Origin: Desulfofundulus kuznetsovii DSM 6115
GTDB lineage: Bacteria; Bacillota; Desulfotomaculia; Desulfotomaculales; Desulfovirgulaceae
Reading direction: 5' to 3'
Assembly (NCBI RefSeq): GCF_000214705.1
Contig: NC_015573.1
Span: forward strand, 1,635,001 to 1,699,000
Length of the DNA: 64,000 nt
Positions 16,523 to 25,956 of the stretch are shown piece by piece. Positions within the stretch are counted from its first letter, which is position 1. Each line of letters starts with the position of its first letter. A program made the position numbers and the translations under genes. The notes below the pieces were generated by a model that saw nothing but the letters and a program-made list of their open reading frames with translations, was not told the DNA's origin and searched no databases.

Positions 16523-19500
16523 CTACCTGCCAGGCGATTCCTTTATTCTCACGTTTTCCGGCCCTAAAAGGGAGGCCAGTTCTGTGACTACCGGTGAAGA
16601 CAGGTTAATCCAGTAGTCCCGGGAAGTTCGGGCCAGTTTCTTTTCCAGGGGGAAGTACAGGTAGACCGGTGAGGGGCCGGGATAACTGCGCAGGACCAGC
16701 TGTACCCGCCTGATTAACTGGGGGGTAGCTTCCCTGAACTGCAGATAAAGGCTGGCACTGGTTTTCTTCTGCAAAGGGGAGACCTCTTCAGCGACAATCT
16801 TTAATGTTTCACCGGTGGAGTTTAATTGTCCCCGGATTAATACCGCCCTTTCGGGGATGATGAGTTTGGCGTACTGCTGGTAGACGCGGGGGAAGAACAC
16901 TACTTCTATGCTGCCGGTAAGATCCTCCAGAGTGCCAAAGGCCATGGGCTCCCCCCGCCGGGTGTTGATGCGCTTTAGGGTCGTGAGCATGCCACCGACC
17001 GTGACCCCGGCCTGCTGCTCCCCCTCCCCAAGTTCCGCTACTGTGGCCGTGGTTTCTTGGGCCAGGGCCTGGCGGTATTCTTCCAGGGGATGACCGCTGA
17101 TATAAAGTCCCAGGGCCTCCTTTTCCAGGGCCAGCATTTCGGCACGGGAATACTTCTGCACCTGGGGTAGCACAATATCTTCCCCTGTTTCCTGCCAGAA
17201 CTGCTCAAAAGTGAGCTGGCCGTTTTGCCGTTGCTGCTGCGACTGCTGGGCCAGGGATAACCCCAGCTCAATGCCTGCCATTAGCTGTGCCCGGTGGTGG
17301 CCCAGGGAATCCAGGGCTCCGCTTTTAATAAGGTTTTCCAATACCCGCCGGTTAATGACCCGCGTGTCCAGGCGCCGGCAGAAGTCGGCAAAGTTTTTAA
17401 AAGGCCCCTTTTCCTCCCGGGATTTGATAATGGCCTGCACGGCACCCTCACCTACGTTTTTAATGGCCGCCAGCCCGAAACGGATTTTACCGTCAACGAC
17501 GGTGAAGCTTTCCCGGCTTTCGTTGACATCGGGAGGCAGCACCTCCAGGCCCATACGGCGGCACTCCTCCACGTATGCCGCTACCTTGTCCGTGTTGTCC
17601 CGCACCGAGGTTAGCAGTGCCGCCATATATTGGGCCGGGTAATTGGCCTTCAGGTAGGCTGTCTGGTAGGCCACCAGGGCATAGGCTGCACTGTGGCTTT
17701 TATTAAAACCGTAACCGGCAAAGTACTCCATCAGATCGAAAATCTGCCCCGCGATCTGGGGCTCTACCCCGTTCTTTACAGCCCCTTCGATGAACTGGTT
17801 CCGCAGCCCGGCAATAATTTCGGGCTTCTTTTTACCCATGGCCCGCCGCAAAAGGTCGGCCTCCCCCAGGGTGAAGCCCGCCAGGTCACTGGCTATGCGC
17901 ATAACCTGCTCCTGGTAGAGAATGACGCCGTAGGTGTCCCTTAATATGGGTTCCAGCCTGGGGTCCAGGTAGGTAACTTTCTTTTCTCCGTGCTTGCTCT
18001 TGATGAAATCCTCCACCATGCCGCTGCCCAGGGGACCGGGCCGGTAGAGGGCCACCAGGGCCACGATATCTTCAAAAACCTCCGGGCGCAACTCTTTTAA
18101 CAGGGCCCGCATGCCGCTGGATTCCAGCTGGAACACACCGCTCCCTTCGCCCCGGCATAAAAGAGCAAAAGTTTTCGGATCGTCCAAGGGAATTTCATCA
18201 ATGTTTATTTCCGGTCCGCCACTTTCCCGGATGAGCTTTAAAGTGTCGGCAATGACCGTCAGGGTGCGCAGGCCCAGAAGGTCCATTTTTAACAGGCCCA
18301 ATTCCTCGACCTGGTCTTTGGCAAACTGGGTGGTTAACGGGCCGTCGGCCGCCTTGTAAAGGGGCAAGTAGTGGGTTAGTGGTTCCCTGGTTATTACCAC
18401 CCCGGCGGCATGGGTGGAGGCGTGCCTGGGCATGCCTTCCAGGAGGGCGGCGGTATCAATTAGTTTTTTTACCTGCGGGTCCCGTTCATAGAGTTCCCTT
18501 AATTCGCTGGATTCACTGAGGGCCCGTTCAATGGTCATGTGCAATTCCGCAGGCACCAGTTTGGCTATTTTATCCACTTCCCCGTAGGGCAAGTTCAGCG
18601 CCCGCCCCACGTCCCGGATGGCCGCCCGGGCGGCCATGGTGCCAAAGGTGGCAATTTGGGCTACTTTATCGGCTCCATATTTGCTGGTAATGTAGTTGAT
18701 TACCTCTCCCCGGCGCTCAAAGCACAGGTCCACATCCACGTCGGGCATGGAGACCCGTTCCGGGTTGAGGAAGCGTTCAAATAACAGGCCGTATTTTAAC
18801 GGGTCGAGGTTGGTAATCCCCAGCACGTAGGCTACCAGACTGCCGGCGGCGGAACCCCGGCCGGGACCTACCGGGATACCCTGTTGCCGGGCATAATGGA
18901 TGAAATCCCACACAATCAGGAAGTAGGCGGAGTAGCCCATTTGCCGGATAACTTTCAGTTCATATTCCAGCCGCTGCCGTACGGGCTCGGTGATCTCCCC
19001 GTAACGGCGGCGCACCCCTTCCAGGCACAGCTGCTCCAGGTAGCTATCCACCGTATGACCCGGGGGTACCTCGTAATGGGGAAGGTGGATCTGGCCGAAA
19101 CTTAGTTCTACATTACAGCGTTCGGCAATGAGACGGGTATTTTCCATGGCCTCTTTCAGTTCTCCAAAGAGACGGGCCATTTCTTCCTCGCTTTTCAGGT
19201 ATAGTTCCTGGGAATCAAACTTCATCCGGGAAGGATCGTCCACACTTTTGCCCGTCTGAATACAGAGCAGGATGTCCTGCATTTCAGCATGTTCTTTCAT
19301 TACGTAATGGACGTCGTTGGTTACCACCAGGGGTATATTCATTTCCCGGTGCAGGCGCAAAAGCTCCCGGTTGACTTTGCGCTGTTCCGGAAGGCCGTGG
19401 TCCTGCAATTCTAAAAAGAAATTCCCCCGTCCGAAAATATCCTGGTAGAGGGCGGCGGCTTCCACGGCTTTTTCCTTCTCCCCGGCCAGGAGGCGGTCGG

Positions 19501-19924
19501 CCACCTCACCGGCAATGCAGCCGCTTAAGGCAATTAACCCTTCGCTGTAGCGGGCCAGGGTGTCTTTGTCCACCCGGGGTTTGTAGTAAAAACCTTCGGT
19601 GAAGGCCAAAGACACCAGCTGCAGGAGGTTGCGGTACCCGGTCTGGTTTTCGGCCAGCAATACCAGGTGGTAGAGATGGTCATCCACCTTGGGTGTGCGG
19701 TCTTTCATGGTGCGGGGAGCCACGTAAACCTCGCAACCAAGGATGGGCTTGACTCCGTGTTTCTGGCAGGCCTTGTAAAAGTCCACCACTCCAAACATAA
19801 CGCCATGGTCGGTGATGGCCAGGGAGTCCATGCCCAGTTCACTGGCGCGGGCCACCACTTCTTTGATCCGGGCGGCGCCGTCCAGCAGGCTGTATTCGGT
19901 ATGTACATGCAGGTGTATGAACAT
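16523..19924 (-). CDS. dnaE: DNA polymerase III subunit alpha
   Basis: 1133-residue C-family polymerase. The PHP domain opens with HLHVHTEYSLLDG (4-16). The palm has GPGRGSAAGSLVAY (353-365) and the catalytic aspartates in PDVDVD (394-399). The thumb/fingers, the tandem helix-hairpin-helix region (FGLAAIKNVGEGAV) and a C-terminal OB fold (GVTVGGMLTTLKRINTRRGEPM) follow. In Bacillota, DnaE works with PolC in lagging-strand initiation; PolC is not in the window. The ATG at 19924 gives the exact family N-terminus. Its length is near the 1115 of B. subtilis DnaE. Confidence 0.97.
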   Translation of the reverse strand: MFIHLHVHTEYSLLDGAARIKEVVARASELGMDSLAITDHGVMFGVVDFYKACQKHGVKPILGCEVYVAPRTMKDRTPKVDDHLYHLVLLAENQTGYRNLLQLVSLAFTEGFYYKPRVDKDTLARYSEGLIALSGCIAGEVADRLLAGEKEKAVEAAALYQDIFGRGNFFLELQDHGLPEQRKVNRELLRLHREMNIPLVVTNDVHYVMKEHAEMQDILLCIQTGKSVDDPSRMKFDSQELYLKSEEEMARLFGELKEAMENTRLIAERCNVELSFGQIHLPHYEVPPGHTVDSYLEQLCLEGVRRRYGEITEPVRQRLEYELKVIRQMGYSAYFLIVWDFIHYARQQGIPVGPGRGSAAGSLVAYVLGITNLDPLKYGLLFERFLNPERVSMPDVDVDLCFERRGEVINYITSKYGADKVAQIATFGTMAARAAIRDVGRALNLPYGEVDKIAKLVPAELHMTIERALSESSELRELYERDPQVKKLIDTAALLEGMPRHASTHAAGVVITREPLTHYLPLYKAADGPLTTQFAKDQVEELGLLKMDLLGLRTLTVIADTLKLIRESGGPEINIDEIPLDDPKTFALLCRGEGSGVFQLESSGMRALLKELRPEVFEDIVALVALYRPGPLGSGMVEDFIKSKHGEKKVTYLDPRLEPILRDTYGVILYQEQVMRIASDLAGFTLGEADLLRRAMGKKKPEIIAGLRNQFIEGAVKNGVEPQIAGQIFDLMEYFAGYGFNKSHSAAYALVAYQTAYLKANYPAQYMAALLTSVRDNTDKVAAYVEECRRMGLEVLPPDVNESRESFTVVDGKIRFGLAAIKNVGEGAVQAIIKSREEKGPFKNFADFCRRLDTRVINRRVLENLIKSGALDSLGHHRAQLMAGIELGLSLAQQSQQQRQNGQLTFEQFWQETGEDIVLPQVQKYSRAEMLALEKEALGLYISGHPLEEYRQALAQETTATVAELGEGEQQAGVTVGGMLTTLKRINTRRGEPMAFGTLEDLTGSIEVVFFPRVYQQYAKLIIPERAVLIRGQLNSTGETLKIVAEEVSPLQKKTSASLYLQFREATPQLIRRVQLVLRSYPGPSPVYLYFPLEKKLARTSRDYWINLSSPVVTELASLLGPENVRIKESPGR

Positions 19925-20014
19925 GGTCTTCCAAACACTCCTGGAAACCTGGTTTTTTTCCCCATGATCCTCATTCGTTTAACTGAGGCAAAATCCTGCT
20001 TCCGGGCGCACAAG

Positions 20015-20044
20015 AAAAAGGGGTGGCTCTAAGCCCCCCTTTTT
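20015..20044 (-). terminator. Intrinsic terminator after the fur-family gene
   Basis: A-rich/T-rich hairpin: AAAAAGGGG pairs with CCCCTTTTT, extended by GGC/GCC with one bulged base. On the minus strand it ends in five T, 16 bp after the regulator stop, separating it from dnaE. Confidence 0.8.
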
Positions 20045-20060
20045 AAACCTCTATGGAAGT

Positions 20061-20471
20061 TTACTGCTCTGCTTCGCCCGGTTGCTTTTGCCGGCAATCA
20101 GGGCAGTAGCCGTAAAATTCCAGCCGGTGCCGGGTTACCTGCATGCCCGTACGGCTTTCTACTTCTCTTTCCAGATTGTTCAGCAGGGGTAAATCCAGAT
20201 CAAATACCCGGCCACAGCCATCGCAAACAAAATGATAGTGATTATGGGGATTACCATCATAACGGCTGAACGTGCTGCCGTAGTTGAGTTCCATGATTTC
20301 CCGGGCCTGTTTAAGGTTGTTTAAATTGCGGTACACCGTGCCCAGGCTGATGTCCGGAATTTGTTTGCGGGCCTGCTCGTAAATCCAGTCCGCCGTGGGG
20401 TGAGTGTCGGTGCTGCGCAGGATTTCCAGGATTAATTTTTTTTGTCTGGTCATCCGTTTGGGCTTCACCAC
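20061..20471 (-). CDS. Fur-family metalloregulator (PerR/Fur-like)
   Basis: About 136 residues. The N-terminal winged helix contains MTRQKKLILEIL, THPTADWIYEQARK and ISLGTVYRNLNNL. The C-terminal dimer/metal domain has HNHYHFVCDGCGRVFDL and a second pair in YGYCPDC, giving the two CxxC structural zinc sites. The histidines needed for the regulatory metal (HNHYHF) are present. Assignment among Fur, PerR and Zur is not possible by eye. The start is uncertain: GTG at 20471 or 20468 lies at a good distance from GGTGAGG; GTG at 20483 would give a longer form with no ribosome-binding site. Confidence 0.92.
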   Translation of the reverse strand: MVKPKRMTRQKKLILEILRSTDTHPTADWIYEQARKQIPDISLGTVYRNLNNLKQAREIMELNYGSTFSRYDGNPHNHYHFVCDGCGRVFDLDLPLLNNLEREVESRTGMQVTRHRLEFYGYCPDCRQKQPGEAEQ

Positions 20472-20547
20472 TAACAACCTCACCCTTATCTGATAACAGC
20501 TACTTTTATAGTTTAAATATACGGCTTTTTTCCCTTAATGTCAAGTT

Positions 20548-21321
20548 TTATTCTTCCCCAAGAATAAGCCGGGCTGCCCGCCGGCCTGACAGGAGCATCC
20601 CGCCGAAAACCGGTCCCATGCGGTGGCCGCCGCAAACCGCGTTTGCTGCCATACCGGCCACGAGGAGCCCGGGATAAATTTCACGGGTATTGGCCACGGT
20701 GGCCGTTTCACCCCGCGCGGCCCACATGGGCTTTTCTCCTTCCAGGTTGCCGGTTCTGGTTCTTAAGACCGCCCCCATTTTTTTGACCACCATACCGGCC
20801 ACCTGGGCATCATGTCCGGTGCAGTCGATGACGTATGAGGACTGTACCGTCAGGGGGTCCACGTGCAGGCGGCCCAAATCAACAGGGGTCCAGTTGATGA
20901 CCAGCCCGGTAATCCGGTTCTCCCTCACCATGACGTCTTCCACGGAGATTAAGTTGAAGATTCTCGCCCCGGCCCGTACCGCACCAAGGGTTAGGGCGGC
21001 AACGGCTTCCACGGAGCTGGCCGTGTAATATCCATCTTCAAATGACCTGTAGGAGATACCAAACTCTTTGAGAAGGGGTAATGCTTCGTCCTGGACCACA
21101 ATCTGGTTGAACATCATACCGCCGCCCCACATGCCGCCACCGATGCTGAGCTTGCGTTCAAAGAGAACTACTTTTTTGTTTGCCCGGGCCAGGTAATAGG
21201 CGGCCACCAGTCCTGCCGGACCTCCACCCACAACGGCTACGTCTGATTCCAGCGCTTCCAGCAGTTCCTCCTGATACCTTGTGATAATGGCCTTGGAAAT
21301 AGTCACGTCTTCCAGGTGCAT
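20548..21321 (-). CDS. thi4: Sulfide-dependent adenosine diphosphate thiazole synthase (Thi4 type)
   Basis: 257-residue Thi4 making the thiazole half of thiamin from NAD, glycine and sulfide. The dinucleotide fold begins VAVVGGGPAGLVAAYYLARA (28-47), followed by KLSIGGGMWGGGMM. At the place of the yeast sulfur-donating cysteine there is histidine (GRLHVDP, H153), as in archaeal Thi4 enzymes that use free sulfide catalytically rather than sacrificing a cysteine. GHRMGPVFGGMLLSG closes the active site. It is preceded by a TPP riboswitch with its own terminator, so thiamin pyrophosphate represses it. SD AAGGAGTGAT. Confidence 0.95.
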   Translation of the reverse strand: MHLEDVTISKAIITRYQEELLEALESDVAVVGGGPAGLVAAYYLARANKKVVLFERKLSIGGGMWGGGMMFNQIVVQDEALPLLKEFGISYRSFEDGYYTASSVEAVAALTLGAVRAGARIFNLISVEDVMVRENRITGLVINWTPVDLGRLHVDPLTVQSSYVIDCTGHDAQVAGMVVKKMGAVLRTRTGNLEGEKPMWAARGETATVANTREIYPGLLVAGMAANAVCGGHRMGPVFGGMLLSGRRAARLILGEE

Positions 21322-21381
21322 TTCGTAATATCACTCCTTTTTATTTATTTGTAGCGGTTGACCGGTGGGCATCCCGGTGGC

Positions 21382-21415
21382 AAATAAAAACAGCGCACCC
21401 ACAAAAGGATGCGCC
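21382..21415 (-). terminator. Terminator of the TPP riboswitch expression platform
   Basis: On the minus strand GCGCATCC pairs with GGGTGCGC (one mismatch) and is followed by TGTTTTTATTT. It lies between the TPP aptamer and thi4, the usual place for the conditional terminator. Confidence 0.8.
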
Positions 21416-21431
21416 ACAGTCAACAGCACAC

Positions 21432-21527
21432 ACGGCTTTTCCCTTCGCGGGCATTACCCCGAGCAGGTTTAGCGGGTCAGGTGCTCACTAGCCCTTTCTC
21501 AGCCCCTAACAGGAGCTCCCCGTTGTA
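21432..21527 (-). promoter_or_regulatory. TPP riboswitch (THI element)
   Basis: Read on the minus strand, the conserved blocks are ACGGGGAGC, GGGGCTGAGAAAGGG, GACCCGCTAAACCTG, CTCGGGGTAATGCC and GCGAAGGGA, in order. These are the P2-P5 motifs of the thiamin pyrophosphate aptamer. It precedes a hairpin terminator and thi4, so high TPP should stop transcription before the gene. Aptamer borders are approximate by a few bases. Confidence 0.96.
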
Positions 21528-21673
21528 CTTTGCCGGTTTGTCAGGCGTGAAAGGTCGGGTGGTCCCGGTTGAAAGTAACCCTTCCCTTCTTAAGACATTT
21601 TAAAAACAGCTGCTTGAAATTACTTCTTCGATATTTCCGCCCGGTTATCCTCCTTTTCATGGGGTAAAAATTT

Positions 21674-23410
21674 TTATCCCCTGATGCCGTACTGTTTCAT
21701 TTTCTTATACAACCAGGCTCTGGAAATACCCAGGGTTTTAGCCGCCTGCATTTTATTGCCACCGGCAGCAGCCAGGGCTTCCAGAAGGGCTTCCTTTTCC
21801 ACCTCCTGCAGTAATGTGGCCAGCGTGCGATTGTGCAGGTTTCTTTTCCTGCCCTGGCTCGCTTTCTGAAGGTAGGGGGGCATATGTTTAACTTCAATGA
21901 TATCTCCTTCCACCAGGTTAAAAGCTCTTTCCATTACGTTTTCCAGTTCCCGTACGTTGCCAGGCCAATCGTAGGTGTAAAGTATCTCCGAGACTTCCGG
22001 TGAAACGCCCCGCACAAGAAGACCAAATTCCCGGTTGAATTTCTTGATAAAATGGTTGACCAGCAGGGGGATGTCATCGGGTCTTTCCCGCAGGGGTGGA
22101 ATATAAAGGGAAACTACATTTAATCGGTAATAAAGATCTTCCCGGAAATGTCCCTGCCGGATTAATTCCTCCAGGTCCCGGTTGGTAGCTGCCACCACCC
22201 GTACATCCACGGCGCGGGGACGGGTGTCTCCCAGGCGCTCAATTTCCTTTTCCTGCAGGACTCGCAATATCTTGGCCTGCATGGGCAGGGGCATATCCCC
22301 AATTTCATCGAGAAAAATAGTTCCCCCATCGGCCTGTTCGAATTTGCCGATTTGCCCGCCTTTTCTCGCCCCGGTAAAGGCGCCTTCCTGGTAGCCGAAA
22401 AGCTCCGATTCTAAAAGGTTTTCCGGCACGGCAGCGCAATTAACCTTGATGAAGGGTCCCCGGTGGCGGGGGGAGGCCGTGTGCAGGGCATGGGCCACCA
22501 GTTCTTTGCCTGTGCCACTTTCTCCCCGGATCAGCACTGTGGAGGGTCCCTGGGCCACCCGCCGGATGGTTTCCTTGAGCCTTAGCATATCCCTGCTGGC
22601 GCCAATCAGGTTATCCACGGTGTAACGCGCGGTGTGGTTATCATTGTGTGTTACTGAAGGGCAGAAGGAACTTCGCCTTTGGATGCTGATCTTTTCCGCC
22701 AGGGCCAGCAGCTGTTCCACGTCCTGGAACATTACTTTACTCACTGCTCCCACCAACTTGCCCTGGTTATAAAGGGGCACCCGCATGACCACCGTTTCCC
22801 TGCCCCGGATGCGTACTACTTCCCCATACTGCAATTTACCGCTCCAGAGGATTTGGTGCAATCGCTTATCGGGAGCAACCTCACGGATGTGCCGGCCCAC
22901 AGCCGTTTCGATGGTAACGCCCAGCAGTTCCGCCATAGGCCCGTTTATCATCAGAATCCGGCCGTCATTACCGGTGGCAATGTAGCCTTCATGTGTGCTG
23001 TGAAAGATATTTTCCAGGAGGACGTTAACTTCCTTGATTTCTTTCAGTTCCTGGGCCAGATGTTGCAGTTCGGTGATTTCTTGAGCCACGCCAATGGCGC
23101 CTATAATGGTGTTATTGCGGATTATGGGTGTGCGGTTGACCACATACAGGGCATTGCCAACGACAAATTTGCGTCCGATGTGGGGTTTTCCCGTCTGCAA
23201 CACCTTGGGGAGACCCGTAAAAGGAACGACCTCCCTGATGGGGCGACCCAGGGCCTTTTCTGCCGGGTAATTAAAAATCCGTTCGCTGGTGGGGTTAAAA
23301 ATGATCACGCGGCCCTGATAGTCTACAGCAACGACCATATTGTGTACGGAATTAAAAATAGACAGTTCGTCCCTTAAAAAGGCGGTGTTTTCCAGTTTGT
23401 TGATCGCCAA
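21674..23410 (-). CDS. PAS-domain sigma-54-dependent transcriptional activator
   Basis: 578-residue bacterial enhancer-binding protein. Two PAS sensor domains (about 10-115 and 130-235) precede the AAA+ domain (about 265-495) with Walker A GESGTGKE, the sigma-54-contacting GAFTGA loop, GGTIFLDEIGDM and WPGNVRELENV. A Fis-type helix-turn-helix ends the protein (NKMQAAKTLGISRAWLYKKM). The start is taken as the TTG at 23410, 6 nt after the strong GGGGGAGGTGA; a GTG at 23428 overlaps that sequence. Its target promoter is not evident nearby. The signal is unknown; PAS domains of this class often sense small metabolites or redox. Confidence 0.93.
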   Translation of the reverse strand: MAINKLENTAFLRDELSIFNSVHNMVVAVDYQGRVIIFNPTSERIFNYPAEKALGRPIREVVPFTGLPKVLQTGKPHIGRKFVVGNALYVVNRTPIIRNNTIIGAIGVAQEITELQHLAQELKEIKEVNVLLENIFHSTHEGYIATGNDGRILMINGPMAELLGVTIETAVGRHIREVAPDKRLHQILWSGKLQYGEVVRIRGRETVVMRVPLYNQGKLVGAVSKVMFQDVEQLLALAEKISIQRRSSFCPSVTHNDNHTARYTVDNLIGASRDMLRLKETIRRVAQGPSTVLIRGESGTGKELVAHALHTASPRHRGPFIKVNCAAVPENLLESELFGYQEGAFTGARKGGQIGKFEQADGGTIFLDEIGDMPLPMQAKILRVLQEKEIERLGDTRPRAVDVRVVAATNRDLEELIRQGHFREDLYYRLNVVSLYIPPLRERPDDIPLLVNHFIKKFNREFGLLVRGVSPEVSEILYTYDWPGNVRELENVMERAFNLVEGDIIEVKHMPPYLQKASQGRKRNLHNRTLATLLQEVEKEALLEALAAAGGNKMQAAKTLGISRAWLYKKMKQYGIRG

Positions 23411-23496
23411 GCTTTTCACCTCCCCCACCTGTAACCAGAACCTGTTTTACTTAACTTAATTTTATTGCGTAACCCGGTGAATTTTTTACCGTCCTT

Positions 23497-24903
23497 TTAC
23501 TTCAATATTTGCCGGCGCAGGATTGCTTCCAGGTGATGCAGGGAATAGCATTCAAACATGCGTACATAAGGCAGGAAGGCATTAACACCTGGTAAATAAG
23601 TCCATTGCTTGCGGGGAACGGGGTTGAGCCACAGGATCTCCCGCACCCGCTCCCGTAAAGAGGCCAGCTCCCGGGCAGCCTCCTGGGGAGTAATGGTCTT
23701 CGTGTCACTGACTATTATTACTATGGTATCGCCGGTAAGCAGGTGGCGCCAGTGGCGGTGAAAAGTTTTCAGGGCTACGTTAAAGTCGGTGGTTTTTCCC
23801 CACTGCCGGCTGGCATTAACAAGCTTGGTCATGACGGGTACAAAACCATCATTCCGCCTGAAGTAAGGGGTAACCCGTTCCAGATCCTCGGAAAAGACGA
23901 AGCTTTCGATATCTCGTACCGCACTGCTTAAACCATAGATAAACTGGAGGACAAACCGGGCATAGCGGGCCATGGAGGCGGATACGTCACAGATGAGGAG
24001 CAGGCGGGGACGGTGCCGGCGGCGGGATCGATAGCATAATTTAAGGGGTGACCCACCGAAGGCGATGTTCCGGCGAATCGTCCTGCGCATGTCCAGTTTT
24101 TGCCGGCGGTTGCTTTTCCGGTAGCGGCGGGAAAGCCGCCTGGCCAGGTGTGTGGACAGGCGCTCAAGGGCTAAAGTAAACTTTTCCAGATCAGCATCGG
24201 CAACCTGCTGCATGTCCTGATGGAGCAACTGGTCATCCGGGTCCCGGTAAAAATCTGCGGCCACACCGGCAATTACGTCATCCATTTCCGTTTCCCCGGT
24301 CAGCTCTGCCTCCAGTTGCCGCCTAGCTTCTTCCCCCTGGGTTTTCAGCAAGTAGTAGCGCCAGTAGTTGAGAGCTGATTGCATTACCCGGGCGATCAGG
24401 TGTCCCGGGTTGTTCACCGGATTACCGTGCATCTGGCTGATAAGTTCCGTTAAACGCTTTTGTTCCCGGGCGGGCATGCGGGCAAAGGTTTGGATTTCCT
24501 CCGGGCTGAAATTCACTTCCGTGGACCAGGGGGAAAGGGCCTGGATCAATTTTTCCCGGGCTTCTGCCAGGCGCCGCCGTTCCTCTTCCTCCAGCTGTTT
24601 TCTTAACATGCGCCGCCGCGTTTTTTCCTCCGGGGGGACAAAGAAGCGATCAAAGGCCAGGCTAAAAATTTGCCTGTCGGAAGCATTTTTTACCAGCACC
24701 GCCCCCAGGGCAGCCTTTACCTGTTCCCTGGACGTAAGGTCAACCAGCGTCAGGGCCCGGTAAGCATCCAGCGTTTCGGCCATGCTCACCCGGACCCCCA
24801 TGTGGCGCAGGATATGGGTGAAGCGTACCAGGTTGTGGTGCAGGGTATTCTCGCCCTGCCCTTCTACCCGGGCCACCGCCCGGGTGACCGGATCAACTTC
24901 CAT
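23497..24903 (-). CDS. VWA domain protein, CoxE-like
   Basis: 468 residues. The C-terminal third is a von Willebrand factor A domain of the CoxE type, with a MIDAS motif DVSASM following RPRLLLIC, and a later KTTDFNVAL. The N-terminal part is helical and very basic/acidic (RRRMLRKQLEEEERRRLAEA near 105-125). It pairs with the MoxR-type ATPase 14 bp upstream. Such MoxR/CoxE pairs act as chaperones for metal-cofactor insertion, for example in molybdenum CO dehydrogenase, but no such enzyme is in the window. Start ATG 24903 after GGGGGGAG; a TTG at 24939 would overlap the ATPase gene. Confidence 0.86.
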   Translation of the reverse strand: MEVDPVTRAVARVEGQGENTLHHNLVRFTHILRHMGVRVSMAETLDAYRALTLVDLTSREQVKAALGAVLVKNASDRQIFSLAFDRFFVPPEEKTRRRMLRKQLEEEERRRLAEAREKLIQALSPWSTEVNFSPEEIQTFARMPAREQKRLTELISQMHGNPVNNPGHLIARVMQSALNYWRYYLLKTQGEEARRQLEAELTGETEMDDVIAGVAADFYRDPDDQLLHQDMQQVADADLEKFTLALERLSTHLARRLSRRYRKSNRRQKLDMRRTIRRNIAFGGSPLKLCYRSRRRHRPRLLLICDVSASMARYARFVLQFIYGLSSAVRDIESFVFSEDLERVTPYFRRNDGFVPVMTKLVNASRQWGKTTDFNVALKTFHRHWRHLLTGDTIVIIVSDTKTITPQEAARELASLRERVREILWLNPVPRKQWTYLPGVNAFLPYVRMFECYSLHHLEAILRRQILK

Positions 24904-24917
24904 GTGTGCTCCCCCCG

Positions 24918-25859
24918 CTAACGGTGATGATGACCGCAATGACAGGCTGCTCCGGCAGGAGTTGACGAATCGCCTTTCATCCCCTGGATTTGCTCTACCA
25001 GTCCGTTTAATCCCACCTCCCTCTTTAATGTTTCCTGGTCATCACGGTTTTTCAGGAAAAGGCTCAAGGTTTGCCCGATGATTTCCGGCGTCAGAGCATC
25101 AGCATGCAGGGCTACCAGGGCCCGGGTCCAGTCCAGGGTTTCGGCAATGGAGGGTTTCTTTTTCAAATCCAGGTGGGACCGGATGAAGTTTACCGCCCGG
25201 GCCACCTGGCGCACCAGTTCCTCCCGGGCCTGGGGTACTTTGACCTGTAAGATGCGCACTTCCTTTTCCACCGTGGGATAGTCAATATACAAATAGATGC
25301 ACCGGCGCTTTAACCCGTCGGATAATTCCCTTTCACCATTGCTGGTTAACACCACTGCCGGTATCTGCTTCGCTTTGAGTGTTCCCAGTTCGGGAATAGA
25401 TACCTGAAAATCGGACAGGAGTTCAAATAAAAAGGCTTCAAATTCCGGGTCGGTTTTATCAATTTCATCAATTAACAAAACAACCCGTTTTTCGGCCCGG
25501 ATGGCTTTTAAAAGCGGTCTTTCCAGCAAATATTCCATATCGAAAAGATCCTTTTCCAGGGCGGCAGGTTCGCAGGTGCCCCGGGCAATTTCAATCTTCA
25601 GCAACTGCCGCTGGTAGTTCCACTCGTAAAGGGCACGGTTTTCGTCCAGCCCTTCGTAACACTGCAGCCGAATCAACTCCGTATTTAAAGCCCCGGCCAG
25701 GGCTTTGGCCACCTCAGTTTTGCCTACACCGGGGGCCCCCTCCACCAGCAGGGGCTTGGCTAGTTTTAAAGACAGATAAAGGGTAATCACCAGGTCCTGA
25801 TCACAAATATAGCCCTGGGTTTCCAGTCTTTGTTGGAGCTGTTTTATGGTTAAATCCAT
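24918..25859 (-). CDS. MoxR-family AAA+ ATPase, CoxD-like
   Basis: 313 residues. Walker A is VEGAPGVGKTEVAKALA, Walker B VLLIDEIDKTD, followed by sensor 1 (VVLTSNGERELSD) and the arginine-finger region LKRRCIYLYIDYP, all typical of MoxR. It partners with the CoxE-like VWA protein immediately downstream. The C-terminus ends in an unusual Cys/His cluster, ACHCGHHHR, that could bind a metal. The ATG at 25859 (MDLTIKQLQQ) is chosen because GGAAGGAG lies just upstream; the longer frame from 25931 has no ribosome-binding site. Confidence 0.9.
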   Translation of the reverse strand: MDLTIKQLQQRLETQGYICDQDLVITLYLSLKLAKPLLVEGAPGVGKTEVAKALAGALNTELIRLQCYEGLDENRALYEWNYQRQLLKIEIARGTCEPAALEKDLFDMEYLLERPLLKAIRAEKRVVLLIDEIDKTDPEFEAFLFELLSDFQVSIPELGTLKAKQIPAVVLTSNGERELSDGLKRRCIYLYIDYPTVEKEVRILQVKVPQAREELVRQVARAVNFIRSHLDLKKKPSIAETLDWTRALVALHADALTPEIIGQTLSLFLKNRDDQETLKREVGLNGLVEQIQGMKGDSSTPAGAACHCGHHHR

Positions 25860-25956
25860 GGGCTTCTCCTTCCCAAACAGCCAAGTGTAAACAATAGTAT
25901 TCGTTCTATCAGCATCAAAATCCTTCAACAATTTTTAGAAATTACATAAATTTGCG

